In this document: positions 1-4,615 of the stretch, in pieces | How positions within the stretch are numbered: the stretch's first letter is position 1 | Layout of the letters: the number at the start of each line of letters is the position of its first letter | Source: Pyrinomonadaceae bacterium | GTDB lineage: Bacteria > Acidobacteriota > Blastocatellia > Pyrinomonadales > Pyrinomonadaceae | Direction: 5' to 3' | Length of the DNA: 5,505 nt | NCBI GenBank assembly: GCA_025929655.1 | Contig: JAICPV010000186.1 | Location: 1 to 5,505, forward strand | Position numbers and translations under genes: made by a program | The notes under the pieces: generated by a model | What the model was told of the DNA's origin: nothing | The model's input: the letters and a program-made list of their open reading frames with translations, nothing else | Databases searched by the model: none

Positions 1-14
1 ATTCGGGTAGGCTG

Positions 15-57
15 AAAAAAGAGTAAGCAAGGCTCGATTCATCTTTAACACTACTCT
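15..57 (-). terminator. possible terminator of the 51-323 gene
   Basis: Read on the minus strand, AGAGTA (57-52) can pair with TACTCT (25-20), and a run of six T follows (20-15). This is the layout of an intrinsic terminator just after the stop codon of the minus-strand gene, but the stem is only six base pairs and the loop of about 26 bases is long, so the call is weak. Confidence 0.35.
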
Positions 58-323
58 GTTAATGCGCGAATAGCAATCTTCTTGTCCGACGGTGCGGCAC
101 TTAGCTCTCGCCATTCGATGACCTCTCGCCTCGATTCGCTTCTTTCCTGCGTATCATTATCGCGCCGCTCCGATATCCAGTTTTTCACTATCAGTACCCT
201 TTTCTCGCGGACCTCGGTTTCAGTCGGCTGACTAGGTTCGGGTGTCGATGCGGCAGCTCCTATTGTCGACTGATATGGTTTTATTATCGTTATCACTCGT
301 GCGGCCATAATACGTGTCTCCAT
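51..323 (-). CDS. hypothetical protein, 90 aa
   Basis: I do not recognise this protein. It opens with ATG at 323-321 and has a good ribosome binding site, AAGGAT, a few bases upstream on the minus strand. It ends in TAG at 53-51. The N-terminal 20 residues (METRIMAARVITIIKPYQST) are mildly hydrophobic and basic but do not form a convincing signal peptide. Residues 24-36 are rich in Pro, Thr and Glu, and the second half is strongly charged (many Arg, Glu, Asp), suggesting a soluble, partly disordered protein. There is no cysteine. A second Met at residue 6 is an alternative start. The SD, length and possible terminator support a real gene; function cannot be inferred. Confidence 0.55.
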   Translation of the reverse strand: METRIMAARVITIIKPYQSTIGAAASTPEPSQPTETEVREKRVLIVKNWISERRDNDTQERSESRREVIEWRELSAAPSDKKIAIRALTE

Positions 324-343
324 CTATCCTTTTTGTGCTCTTG

Positions 344-376
344 AAAAAATCGAAGGACAGTCAACGACCGTCCTTC
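344..376 (-). terminator. hairpin plus T-run, minus strand
   Basis: GAAGGAC (352-358) and GTCCTTC (370-376) form a perfect 7-bp stem. It extends inward past one A/C mismatch by GT/AC (360-361 with 367-368), leaving loop CAACG. On the minus strand the hairpin is followed by GATTTTTTC (T-run opposite 344-349), which is a canonical intrinsic terminator. It lies upstream of the 51-323 gene, so it either ends an unidentified minus-strand transcript from the right or acts in that gene's leader. Just to its right a minus-strand frame ends in TAA at 388-386. Confidence 0.6.
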
Positions 377-716
377 AATGCAGGCTTAACTGCCAGTCAC
401 AGATCGCCGCTTTGTGCTGACTTTCTGATAGCGTTCGCCCGGCCACGGGAACAAGTTCGGGGTCGTCCCCTGCTGAAACGAACCTATTTCAACCCTGGAT
501 CGGTCCTCATTATCAGAACGATCGCTCGAAAAAGAGAAAAGCCAAACTTCTAAGATTCGATCGCCGACCGTTAATGAGTTATGCAACAACATTAAATCCA
601 CGGAGCACCGCAGTCTGTGTGCTAGCGCACATATGCCGAACGTTTGCGATGTCTCGTGATAAACTCGAAGAACCGTTCTATTTGTAAAACGTGCCGATCC
701 AAGCGGCGTGCATCTT
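377..716. other. gap before the Crp/Fnr gene
   Basis: No convincing gene is visible here. A minus-strand open frame ends at 386, ten bases before the hairpin at 352-376, but its upstream part runs through the Crp/Fnr coding region. At most its last 68 codons (ATG at 592) could be real, and they lack an SD and any known motif. GGGG/CCCC (459-462 with 467-470) can make a small hairpin. The CRP-type palindrome at 616-631 is the most regular element, and the promoter of the regulator gene should lie in this stretch. Confidence 0.5.
616..631. promoter_or_regulatory. candidate CRP/FNR-type operator
   Basis: TGTGTGCTAGCGCACA is a near-perfect palindrome (one mismatched pair) with exactly the TGTG-N8-CACA geometry of CRP-family sites (consensus TGTGA-N6-TCACA). 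It lies 85 bases upstream of the ATG of a Crp/Fnr-family gene, so autoregulation is a reasonable inference. A similar sequence, TGTGTGGTACCACACG, lies at 3784-3799. The encoded recognition helix differs from that of E. coli CRP, so the site preference may also differ. Confidence 0.4.
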
Positions 717-1451
717 ATGCCGACAGCGACATACTCCAACAACGCTTTATCAAACCATCTTCTCGCCGCATTACCCGAGGACGAATTCGGACGTTTGCAG
801 CGGGGCTTGGAGCTTGTCTCATTCGACCTCGGTGAGGTCATATATGAATCGGGCGAACAGTTGGAATACGTTTACTTTCCGACTACCGCGATCATATCCC
901 TGCTTTACATAATGGAAAACGGCTCGACCGCCGAGATCGGGATGACGGGTAACGACGGGCTCGTTGGCGTTGCTTTGTTCATGGGTGGGATGACGACGCC
1001 GAACCGCGCGGTTGTGCAGAGCGCCGGCGACGCTTTTCGCCTGCCTTCGAAACCGCTCCAAACCACATTTAGTTTGGGCGGCGTCTTTCAAAGCATCCTG
1101 CTGCGATACACGCAGTACCTGATGACGCAGATCTCACAGACCGCGGTCTGCAACCGCCTGCATTCCGTGGAACAGCAGCTATGCCGATGGCTGCTGATCA
1201 ACCACGATCTCCTGCAAAGCAACAAGCTCGTCATGACCCACGAGCTTATCGCAAACATGCTCGGGGTTCGGCGCGAGGGCGTTTCGATCGCGGCGGGGAA
1301 TCTACAGCGGACCGGCCTGATCACGTATTCCCGCGGCACCATTACAATGCTCGATCGCGACGCGATGGAATCGGAAGTCTGTGAGTGCTACCGCGTCGTT
1401 AAAGACGAATACGACCGACTCCTCGGGACGTACGTTTCAAGAAATCAGTAA
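717..1451 (+). CDS. Crp/Fnr family transcriptional regulator
   Basis: This is a cytoplasmic DNA-binding regulator of 244 aa, a usual length for the family. Numbered from ATG 717, residues about 14-115 form the cyclic-nucleotide-binding-like beta-barrel (LGEVIYESGEQLEYVYFP is the typical entry). Residues about 117-145 form the dimerisation helix. Residues about 150-212 form the winged helix with HELIANMLGVRREGVSIAAG as helix-turn-helix. The pattern LGVRREGVSIAAGNLQRTGL is that of a common subgroup of environmental Crp/Fnr proteins, distinct from the classical RETVGR helix. No N-terminal Fe-S cysteine cluster is present, so it is not an FNR-type oxygen sensor; the ligand is unknown. GTG at 708 is an alternative start three codons earlier. 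Neither start has a strong SD, and ATG was preferred. The palindrome at 616-631 may be its own operator. Confidence 0.93.
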   Translation: MPTATYSNNALSNHLLAALPEDEFGRLQRGLELVSFDLGEVIYESGEQLEYVYFPTTAIISLLYIMENGSTAEIGMTGNDGLVGVALFMGGMTTPNRAVVQSAGDAFRLPSKPLQTTFSLGGVFQSILLRYTQYLMTQISQTAVCNRLHSVEQQLCRWLLINHDLLQSNKLVMTHELIANMLGVRREGVSIAAGNLQRTGLITYSRGTITMLDRDAMESEVCECYRVVKDEYDRLLGTYVSRNQ

Positions 1452-1534
1452 ACCGTCACCCCTGATTCCTATATGTGCGAGCCCGCACGGATGGAATCCG
1501 CGCGCCCTGTCATACTCTTAATACAAGGCAGTTT

Positions 1535-1843
1535 ATGAGCGAGGACGAGAGTGCGGCCGACCGTTGGCAAAACGAAGGCGGAAAGATCAAGGCGGCGTTA
1601 TCTGTGATGAAAGACGATTTTACACATTTGGAAAGCAACCCGCTCACGCTGCTGCCCCCGTTCGAGCATAAGGAACCCGAGGATGACGACATGGGGCTCC
1701 CGGAACATCCGATCTATTCGAATTACACAAAGTATCTATGGAAAGGCCATCGCCGCAGCGGCGGACCCGAGGTCCCGCAGGTTTCCATACTCCCACGCAT
1801 CGGCGAGGCCCAAAACCCTCCGAGAACTGAACCATCCAAGTAA
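1535..1843 (+). CDS. hypothetical acidic protein, 102 aa
   Basis: I do not recognise this protein. The frame is open from 1475, but ATG at 1535 has an SD-like AAGG (1525-1528) at good spacing and begins a more protein-like sequence, MSEDESAADRWQNEGGKIKA. The protein is hydrophilic: an acidic N-terminus, an amphipathic helix around residues 10-35, an acidic stretch (EPEDDD, about residues 47-52), then a Tyr-containing segment (PIYSNYTKYLWKGHRR) and a Pro-rich tail. There is no signal peptide, membrane segment or cysteine. It begins 83 bases after the Crp/Fnr gene on the same strand and could be co-transcribed with it, but nothing shows a functional link. Confidence 0.6.
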   Translation: MSEDESAADRWQNEGGKIKAALSVMKDDFTHLESNPLTLLPPFEHKEPEDDDMGLPEHPIYSNYTKYLWKGHRRSGGPEVPQVSILPRIGEAQNPPRTEPSK

Positions 1844-2072
1844 ACGCTAGACGCTATGAAGCGTAGGGCGGAGGAATAAAACGGCAAGAAAAGGGTTAAG
1901 TCGTTGCGAACATTGAATCGCCGATAACACGGCTTGTGAATTGCTTTTACACAACTTTAGTGAATTGAGGTCTGCTGAAAAATCAATCATTTATTTACTC
2001 TTATATCCCGTTTCACATTTTGAGTTTCGGGCAAAAGTAAGATCTCTAAATCGAGCAGAAAGGGAGTTAATT
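1844..2072 (+). other. non-coding leader before the secreted-protein gene
   Basis: ACGCT (1851-1855) and AGCGT (1860-1864) form a short perfect hairpin with loop ATGA just after the preceding stop codon. ACGCTA is also repeated directly at 1844-1849. No T-run follows, so it is a weak terminator candidate at best. The rest becomes AT-rich towards 2072 and probably holds the promoter and 5' UTR of the next gene; no clear -35/-10 pair could be assigned. Confidence 0.4.
2059..2066 (+). promoter_or_regulatory. Shine-Dalgarno deciding a TTG start
   Basis: AAAGGGAG lies six bases before TTG at 2073 and is the strongest SD in the region. It overrides the upstream in-frame ATG at 1941, because the sequence that follows the TTG is a textbook signal peptide while the 44 codons before it look untranslated. 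Confidence 0.8.
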
Positions 2073-2774
2073 TTGAATACACGTAATTTTAGAAAATTTG
2101 CCGTAACGGCAGCGGCCGTACTGGTCGGCGTTGTCGGAACGAGTAGCGTAGCTAGCGCACAGGGCAATCGCGATTATGACAAGGATCAGCGCAAGGTAAT
2201 GAAACGTGCCGCGAAAGCGAACAAGCAGAACGCGAAAGCCGAACTGCAGCGCGCCCGTTTGATGCAGCAGCGTCAGTCCGCCTGGTCCCGGTATAACGAT
2301 CAGATCCGCCTGAACCAGCAGCGCCAGGTCACTTACAACACACGCAATAACGACGGCGTGGCGTTCGTTTTTGGAACCACCGATTGGGACCAGAACGCCC
2401 GTTACCGCGTTTACCGCAACGGTTCATTTTACAACACGGACTACCGCGGCGCACAGCTTCTTCAGAACGCTGTTAACGAAGGGTACCGACAGGGTTTCCA
2501 GGCCGGCCGGGCCGACCGGAATGGCAATAGAAACTTTGGATGGTCGAATTCCAATATCTACCGCAGCGGAACATACGGCTATCAGTCGCACGTCGCACGG
2601 AACCAGTACCAGTACTATTTCCAACAGGGTTTCCAACGCGGCTACCAGGACGGCTCGAACAGCCGCTTTGACTCTAACTATAACGGGCAGTACGAATACG
2701 GTTATTACGAAAACGGTTCGGTGAATATCTTGGGCACGATATTGAATACTGTGCTCAATATTCGAAGCTATTAA
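2073..2774 (+). CDS. secreted Gln/Asn/Tyr-rich protein, 233 aa
   Basis: This is an exported protein of unknown function. From the TTG start it has a Sec signal peptide: basic n-region NTRNFRKF, hydrophobic core AVTAAAVLVGVVG and a likely cut after VASA (residue 29 before Q30). Residues 37-85 form a Lys/Arg/Gln-rich helix with coiled-coil character. Residues about 94-125 are an aromatic beta-like segment (VAFVFGTTDWD). Two related motifs follow: GYRQGFQAGRADR (137-149) and YFQQGFQRGYQDG (182-194). Both carry the pattern Q-G-F-Q-x-G-x-x-D, an internal repeat typical of helical hairpins in envelope proteins. The C-terminus is Tyr/Asn/Gly-rich with a short hydrophobic end (VNILGTILNTVLNI). There is no cysteine or lipobox, so it is likely periplasmic or surface-exposed. 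It is monocistronic, with an intrinsic terminator 20 bases after the stop. Confidence 0.82.
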   Translation: MNTRNFRKFAVTAAAVLVGVVGTSSVASAQGNRDYDKDQRKVMKRAAKANKQNAKAELQRARLMQQRQSAWSRYNDQIRLNQQRQVTYNTRNNDGVAFVFGTTDWDQNARYRVYRNGSFYNTDYRGAQLLQNAVNEGYRQGFQAGRADRNGNRNFGWSNSNIYRSGTYGYQSHVARNQYQYYFQQGFQRGYQDGSNSRFDSNYNGQYEYGYYENGSVNILGTILNTVLNIRSY

Positions 2775-2794
2775 GAACTGACACTCACACATGG

Positions 2795-2821
2795 AAGCCC
2801 CGGTTTACGCCTGGGGCTTTT
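2795..2821 (+). terminator. intrinsic terminator
   Basis: AAGCCCC (2795-2801) pairs with GGGGCTT (2813-2819). The stem is extended inward by GG/CC around a bulged T and followed by a run of four T (2818-2821). It lies 20 bases after the stop of the secreted-protein gene and should separate it from the small genes downstream. Confidence 0.8.
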
Positions 2822-2890
2822 CATCAAAGTGGTTATGTTTATTTCTGAACGATGAAGTTAATGATCGATTCGGTTTTTAACCGGGGTACT

Positions 2891-3001
2891 ATGAACGTCG
2901 CAATCCAAAGAGCCTCATCGAGTTGGCTGCTGCCACTCATCCTTTTGATCTTCACGCCGTTTCTCTTAAAGAATGCCTGGAAGAAATGGCGACGCCGATA
3001 A
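2891..3001 (+). CDS. possible 36-aa single-span membrane peptide
   Basis: ATG at 2891 is preceded by GGGG at 2883-2886, a modest SD-like sequence at suitable spacing, and the frame ends in TAA at 2999-3001. The peptide starts MNVAIQRASSSW, continues with a hydrophobic stretch (LLPLILLIFTPFLL, residues 13-26) and ends in a strongly basic tail (KNAWKKWRRR). This is the layout of a small inner-membrane peptide with a cytoplasmic C-terminus. It is in the same frame as the selenoprotein and 15 bases upstream, suggesting a shared transcript. I do not recognise a family. A small hydrophobic type I-like toxin or a membrane anchor/regulator are possible readings, but a chance frame cannot be excluded at this length. 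Confidence 0.42.
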   Translation: MNVAIQRASSSWLLPLILLIFTPFLLKNAWKKWRRR

Positions 3002-3016
3002 ACTGGTTCTTGCTTT

Positions 3017-3244
3017 ATGAAAATGGTTTCAATACATTACTGCTCTGTCTGACCGATCAAGCAAATGATGGCCTCCCGTGTGGCGGCTCAACTAAGAAAG
3101 GAGAGCGCGATCGGAGTAGAAACAGTCAAAGGCGGTTTTGGCGAATTCAGGGTGTACATCGATGGCGAGAAAGTGATCGACACCAACCGGCTCTGGTACC
3201 CGCGCCCCTCAAAGATCATCGAAAGGATACGAGCACTGCTTTGA
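3017..3244 (+). CDS. SelW-like (Rdx family) selenoprotein, in-frame TGA = Sec
   Basis: Read with TGA at 3050-3052 as selenocysteine, this encodes 75 residues that match the Rdx (SelT/SelW/SelH) thioredoxin-like fold throughout. Strand one is MKMVSIHY. The redox motif C9-S-V-U12 comes at the strand-helix turn, followed by helix PIKQMMASRVAAQLRKES. Then come strand AIGVETVKGG, hairpin GEFRVYIDGEKVIDTN, and the family's Pro-containing segment WYPRPSKIIERIRALL as the last helix. The G-x-F-x-V-x-I-D-G core and terminal P-x-P-x-x-I are typical of bacterial members. Size and CxxU position fit the family, whose members are probably thiol/selenol redox proteins. ATG 3017 or 3023 may be the start; neither has a clear SD. 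A bSECIS-like hairpin lies at 3071-3087. The true stop is TGA at 3242-3244. A nonsense-mutated CxxC homologue is the main alternative. Confidence 0.83.
3050..3052 (+). other. UGA recoded as selenocysteine (Sec12)
   Basis: The TGA occupies the second redox position of the C-x-x-C/U motif (TGC TCT GTC TGA). The frame stays open for 63 further codons that encode the rest of the Rdx fold. If it were a stop, the product would be an 11-residue peptide and the conserved remainder would be unexplained. Confidence 0.8.
3071..3087 (+). promoter_or_regulatory. candidate bacterial SECIS stem-loop
   Basis: GCC (3071-3073) pairs with GGC (3085-3087), then a U/C mismatch (3074/3084), then CC/GG (3075-3076 with 3082-3083), leaving loop CGUGU. 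The loop begins 24 nt after the UGA and has G at its second position. Both agree with the described bSECIS model (loop about 16-37 nt downstream, G in the first two loop bases). The unpaired U below the loop recalls the bulged U of fdhF SECIS. The stem is short, so thermodynamic support is modest. Confidence 0.55.
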
Positions 3245-3267
3245 ACGGTATAGAAAGAAGGTACCGT
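3245..3267. repeat. inverted repeat between convergent genes
   Basis: ACGGTA (3245-3250) and TACCGT (3262-3267) form a perfect 6-bp stem directly after the selenoprotein stop and before the 3' end of the minus-strand gene. It has no T-run on either strand, so it may be a 3' end structure or weak bidirectional terminator. Confidence 0.35.
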
Positions 3268-3287
3268 CCGAAGAATTCTGCGCGCTA

Positions 3288-3752
3288 TTAAGCCGTTTGA
3301 GCAATGCGGTTGCCTTCTTCATTGGATGCGCTTGGTTCTGCATTTTCCTTTTGCTCGTTGGGAAACGGCGGAAGATTCGTTCCAAAATAATCAAGGTCGG
3401 CTTTTAAAAGTGACTTTTGTTCGACTGCGAGCTTGATGATTTTCCTCCGGGAAGCGGCAGATATCAACTGATGTTTAAGACGGTCTATAAGACGGTCGAT
3501 GGCATGGTCGTAGGCCATCGCCAGTTCGTAGCATTTCCTTCCGGAGCCGTTGGTGAACCGCGAAACCGTCCATTTTGTGATCGTTTTGTAATAGACGTCG
3601 CCTGCCCTTTCGCTTTCGCGCTGAGCATCCGCAACAGCGTCCTCGAGGTCGTTAAAAGTTTCCGGCTTCATAAGCACCTTAAGCGGCCGCGATACCAGAA
3701 CTTGTCGTATGCGGACCGAATTGTGTAGTTGTAGTAACAGTTCGAGATTCAT
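3288..3752 (-). CDS. hypothetical basic helical protein, about 154 aa
   Basis: I do not recognise this protein. The frame opens as far as ATG at 3830, but the first 26 residues (Pro/Gly/Thr-rich) look untranslated and contain the 14-bp palindrome at 3785-3798, so ATG at 3752-3750 (MNLELLLQLHNSVRIRQVLV) is preferred. An ATG at residue 27 of that frame (MKPETFNDLEDAV) has a better SD, AAGGTG, and is a serious alternative. The middle (DLEDAVADAQRESERAGDVYYKTITKW through RLIDRLKHQLISAASRRKIIKLA) is predicted to be mostly alpha-helical, basic and without membrane segments. It contains a single Cys (RKCYELAM). The C-terminal tail (NEQKENAEPSASNEEGN) is hydrophilic and probably disordered. It converges on the selenoprotein gene with a 43-base gap; no functional link is evident. 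Confidence 0.55.
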   Translation of the reverse strand: MNLELLLQLHNSVRIRQVLVSRPLKVLMKPETFNDLEDAVADAQRESERAGDVYYKTITKWTVSRFTNGSGRKCYELAMAYDHAIDRLIDRLKHQLISAASRRKIIKLAVEQKSLLKADLDYFGTNLPPFPNEQKENAEPSASNEEGNRIAQTA

Positions 3753-3783
3753 ACCAAGGTTATTACCCGGCACGAAGCCCGTC

Positions 3784-3799
3784 TGTGTGGTACCACACG
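3784..3799. promoter_or_regulatory. palindromic CRP-like operator candidate
   Basis: GTGTGGTACCACAC (3785-3798) is a perfect 14-bp palindrome. Framed as 16 bases it reads TGTGTGGTACCACACG, sharing its first six bases and TGTG-N8-CAC geometry with the site before the Crp/Fnr gene at 616. It lies about 32 bases upstream of the minus-strand gene start (3752) and about 97 upstream of the plus-strand gene (3896), a position suited to controlling a divergent pair. A shorter TGTG-ATC-CACA palindrome sits nearby at 3821-3831. Confidence 0.42.
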
Positions 3800-3895
3800 G
3801 AAAACCTGAAAAGGGATAAGTGTGATCCACATTTCAAATGGGTTCAGCACCGTACCGAACTCGGCTAATACTGTGATTTAATTAGAGTCCTGCTT

Positions 3896-4102
3896 ATGCC
3901 TGACGAAATTCTCGAAACCCAGACCGAACAGGAACACCAGGAAGCGGTGGAAGACTCCGAGGTACGGGAGGAAAAGGTCCACGAAGCGATTGACAAGATC
4001 GTGGCGTCGATCGAAGAACTTGCCGACGCCGGCCAACCAGCCAACGTGCCTGCTTCGGAATTCGAAACTACGCTCCCGATGCCTCTAAAAAGCAACGAAT
4101 AG
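3896..4102 (+). CDS. hypothetical acidic protein, 68 aa
   Basis: I do not recognise this protein. It begins with ATG at 3896, with only a weak SD-like AGAG upstream, and ends in TAG. The sequence is highly acidic (many Glu and Asp). Residues about 3-44 (EILETQTEQEHQEAVEDSEV onward) are expected to be one or two amphipathic helices with coiled-coil tendency, followed by a Pro-containing, probably unstructured tail (AGQPANVPASEFETTLPMPL). There is no cysteine, signal peptide or membrane segment. It is transcribed away from the 3288-3752 gene across a shared upstream region containing two palindromes. Composition and a clean frame support a real small gene. Confidence 0.5.
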   Translation: MPDEILETQTEQEHQEAVEDSEVREEKVHEAIDKIVASIEELADAGQPANVPASEFETTLPMPLKSNE

Positions 4103-4116
4103 CCAGCCAGTAAATT

Positions 4117-4141
4117 AACGATGTTGGGATCGACTATCGTT
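4117..4141. repeat. inverted repeat after the 68-aa gene
   Basis: AACGAT (4117-4122) and ATCGTT (4136-4141) are perfect 6-bp inverted arms around a 13-base loop, 15 bases after the stop codon. No T-run follows. It is a weak terminator candidate in what may be a convergent 3' region. Confidence 0.3.
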
Positions 4142-4350
4142 CCGCGATTCCTGCAAGTTTCGCCCTTGCAAACTGTTCTAATTTTTGCGTGATCTTATTT
4201 GAGTTCACCGGGTCGCCGTGAAGTTCCGCAAAAGGCCCCGCAATCGGGTCGGGGTCGATCCCTATAAAATAGGTTCCGTCATTAAGGCTTTCCAATATTG
4301 CAGAAGGTGGTTGAGTTGGACAGGCGGCAGTAGCAGTTGGCGGCAAAAGA

Positions 4351-4375
4351 ATCTGCCACAGAGAGCACAGAGATA
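4351..4375. repeat. CACAGAGAGCACAGAG-type dispersed repeat
   Basis: ATCTGCCACAGAGAGCACAG and the adjoining AGATA match a low-complexity motif (in reverse, CTCTGTGCTCTCTGTGGC) that I recall as a dispersed intergenic repeat in many environmental bacterial genomes. It directly precedes the TTCGAA-rich tandem repeat and may be part of the same element. Confidence 0.45.
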
Positions 4376-4395
4376 AGCCAGAATTCACAATTTGA

Positions 4396-4465
4396 AATTT
4401 CGAATTTCGAAGAAATCGATTGGAATTTCGAATTTCGAAGAAACTGATCGGAACTTCGAATCTCA
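4396..4465. repeat. 28-bp tandem repeat rich in TTCGAA
   Basis: Two consecutive 28-bp units (4396-4423 and 4424-4451) each begin AATTTCGAATTTCGAAGAAA and end in a short variable part (TCGATTGG versus CTGATCGG). A partial third copy starts at 4452 (AACTTCGAA). Within each unit AATTTCG is itself doubled. The palindrome TTCGAA occurs at 4399, 4406, 4427, 4434 and 4455, with a clean 28-base period. The strongly AT-rich base composition differs from the flanking genes. Confidence 0.85.
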
Positions 4466-4470
4466 AAGTT

Positions 4471-4615
4471 TTGTGAGCGGGCCTGATCGTGTCGGCAAGT
4501 TTGGGCAAAAATTCGGGAATGATTACGTCATTTACCGATGCGGACACCGCAATGGGACGAAGTAGTGCTAAAATTCCGCTGAAATATTTCATTATAAAGA
4601 TCGAGGAGTGAATTT
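4471..4615 (+). other. upstream region of the protease gene
   Basis: No convincing gene is seen here. It should contain the promoter of the protease gene, but no clear -35/-10 pair could be assigned. A strong SD (GAGGAG, about 4602-4607) precedes ATG 4616. Confidence 0.45.

Larger units (their letters stand above)
4134..4592 (-). pseudogene. doubtful frame with repeat insertion, possibly a decayed gene
   Basis: A 152-codon minus-strand frame is open here, but it is unlikely to be an ordinary gene. Its last 55 codons (SAILESLNDGTYFIGIDPDP to KLAGIAER, 4137-4301) read like real protein. The middle (about 4351-4470) is translated low-complexity repeat DNA (IRNSNRFLRNSKFQIVNSG). The first 40 codons overlap the presumed promoter region of the protease gene, and the ATG at 4592 has no SD. 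The simplest reading is a gene remnant, or a short gene with a repeat element inserted without breaking the frame. No family is recognised. Confidence 0.28.

Noticed and set aside
386..841. 151-codon minus-strand open frame ending before the 352-376 hairpin
   Set aside because: Its upstream part is antisense to the Crp/Fnr coding sequence, there is no SD and no recognisable domain. Only the terminator-like hairpin after it keeps a remnant possible.
1941..2072. N-terminal extension of the secreted protein from ATG 1941
   Set aside because: It would bury the signal peptide behind 44 residues and ignore the strong SD before TTG 2073.
2424..2792. 122-codon minus-strand frame opposite the secreted-protein gene
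   Set aside because: Antisense shadow. The plus strand has the signal peptide, SD and terminator.
3050..3052. Simple nonsense mutation turning a CxxC gene into a pseudogene
   Set aside because: Not excluded, but the stop falls exactly where Sec is used in this family, the downstream frame is intact, and a SECIS-like hairpin is at the right distance.
2923..3291. 122-codon plus-strand open frame
   Set aside because: It overlaps the selenoprotein in another frame. Its product is a compositionally odd string rich in Arg and Ser without domain features, while the +1-shifted frame reads as a clear Rdx protein.
3417..3728. 103-codon plus-strand frame opposite the 3288-3752 gene
   Set aside because: No SD and no recognisable features. 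The minus-strand protein looks more natural, although neither has a known domain.
3830..3895. tRNA-Sec (selC) near the selenoprotein
   Set aside because: The GGTTC and GAAC pairs here form only a small hairpin. No acceptor stem, anticodon arm or long variable arm could be built, and no tRNA was found elsewhere in the window.
4396..4465. CRISPR-like array
   Set aside because: The 28-bp units are directly adjacent with no unique spacers, and no cas gene is present.
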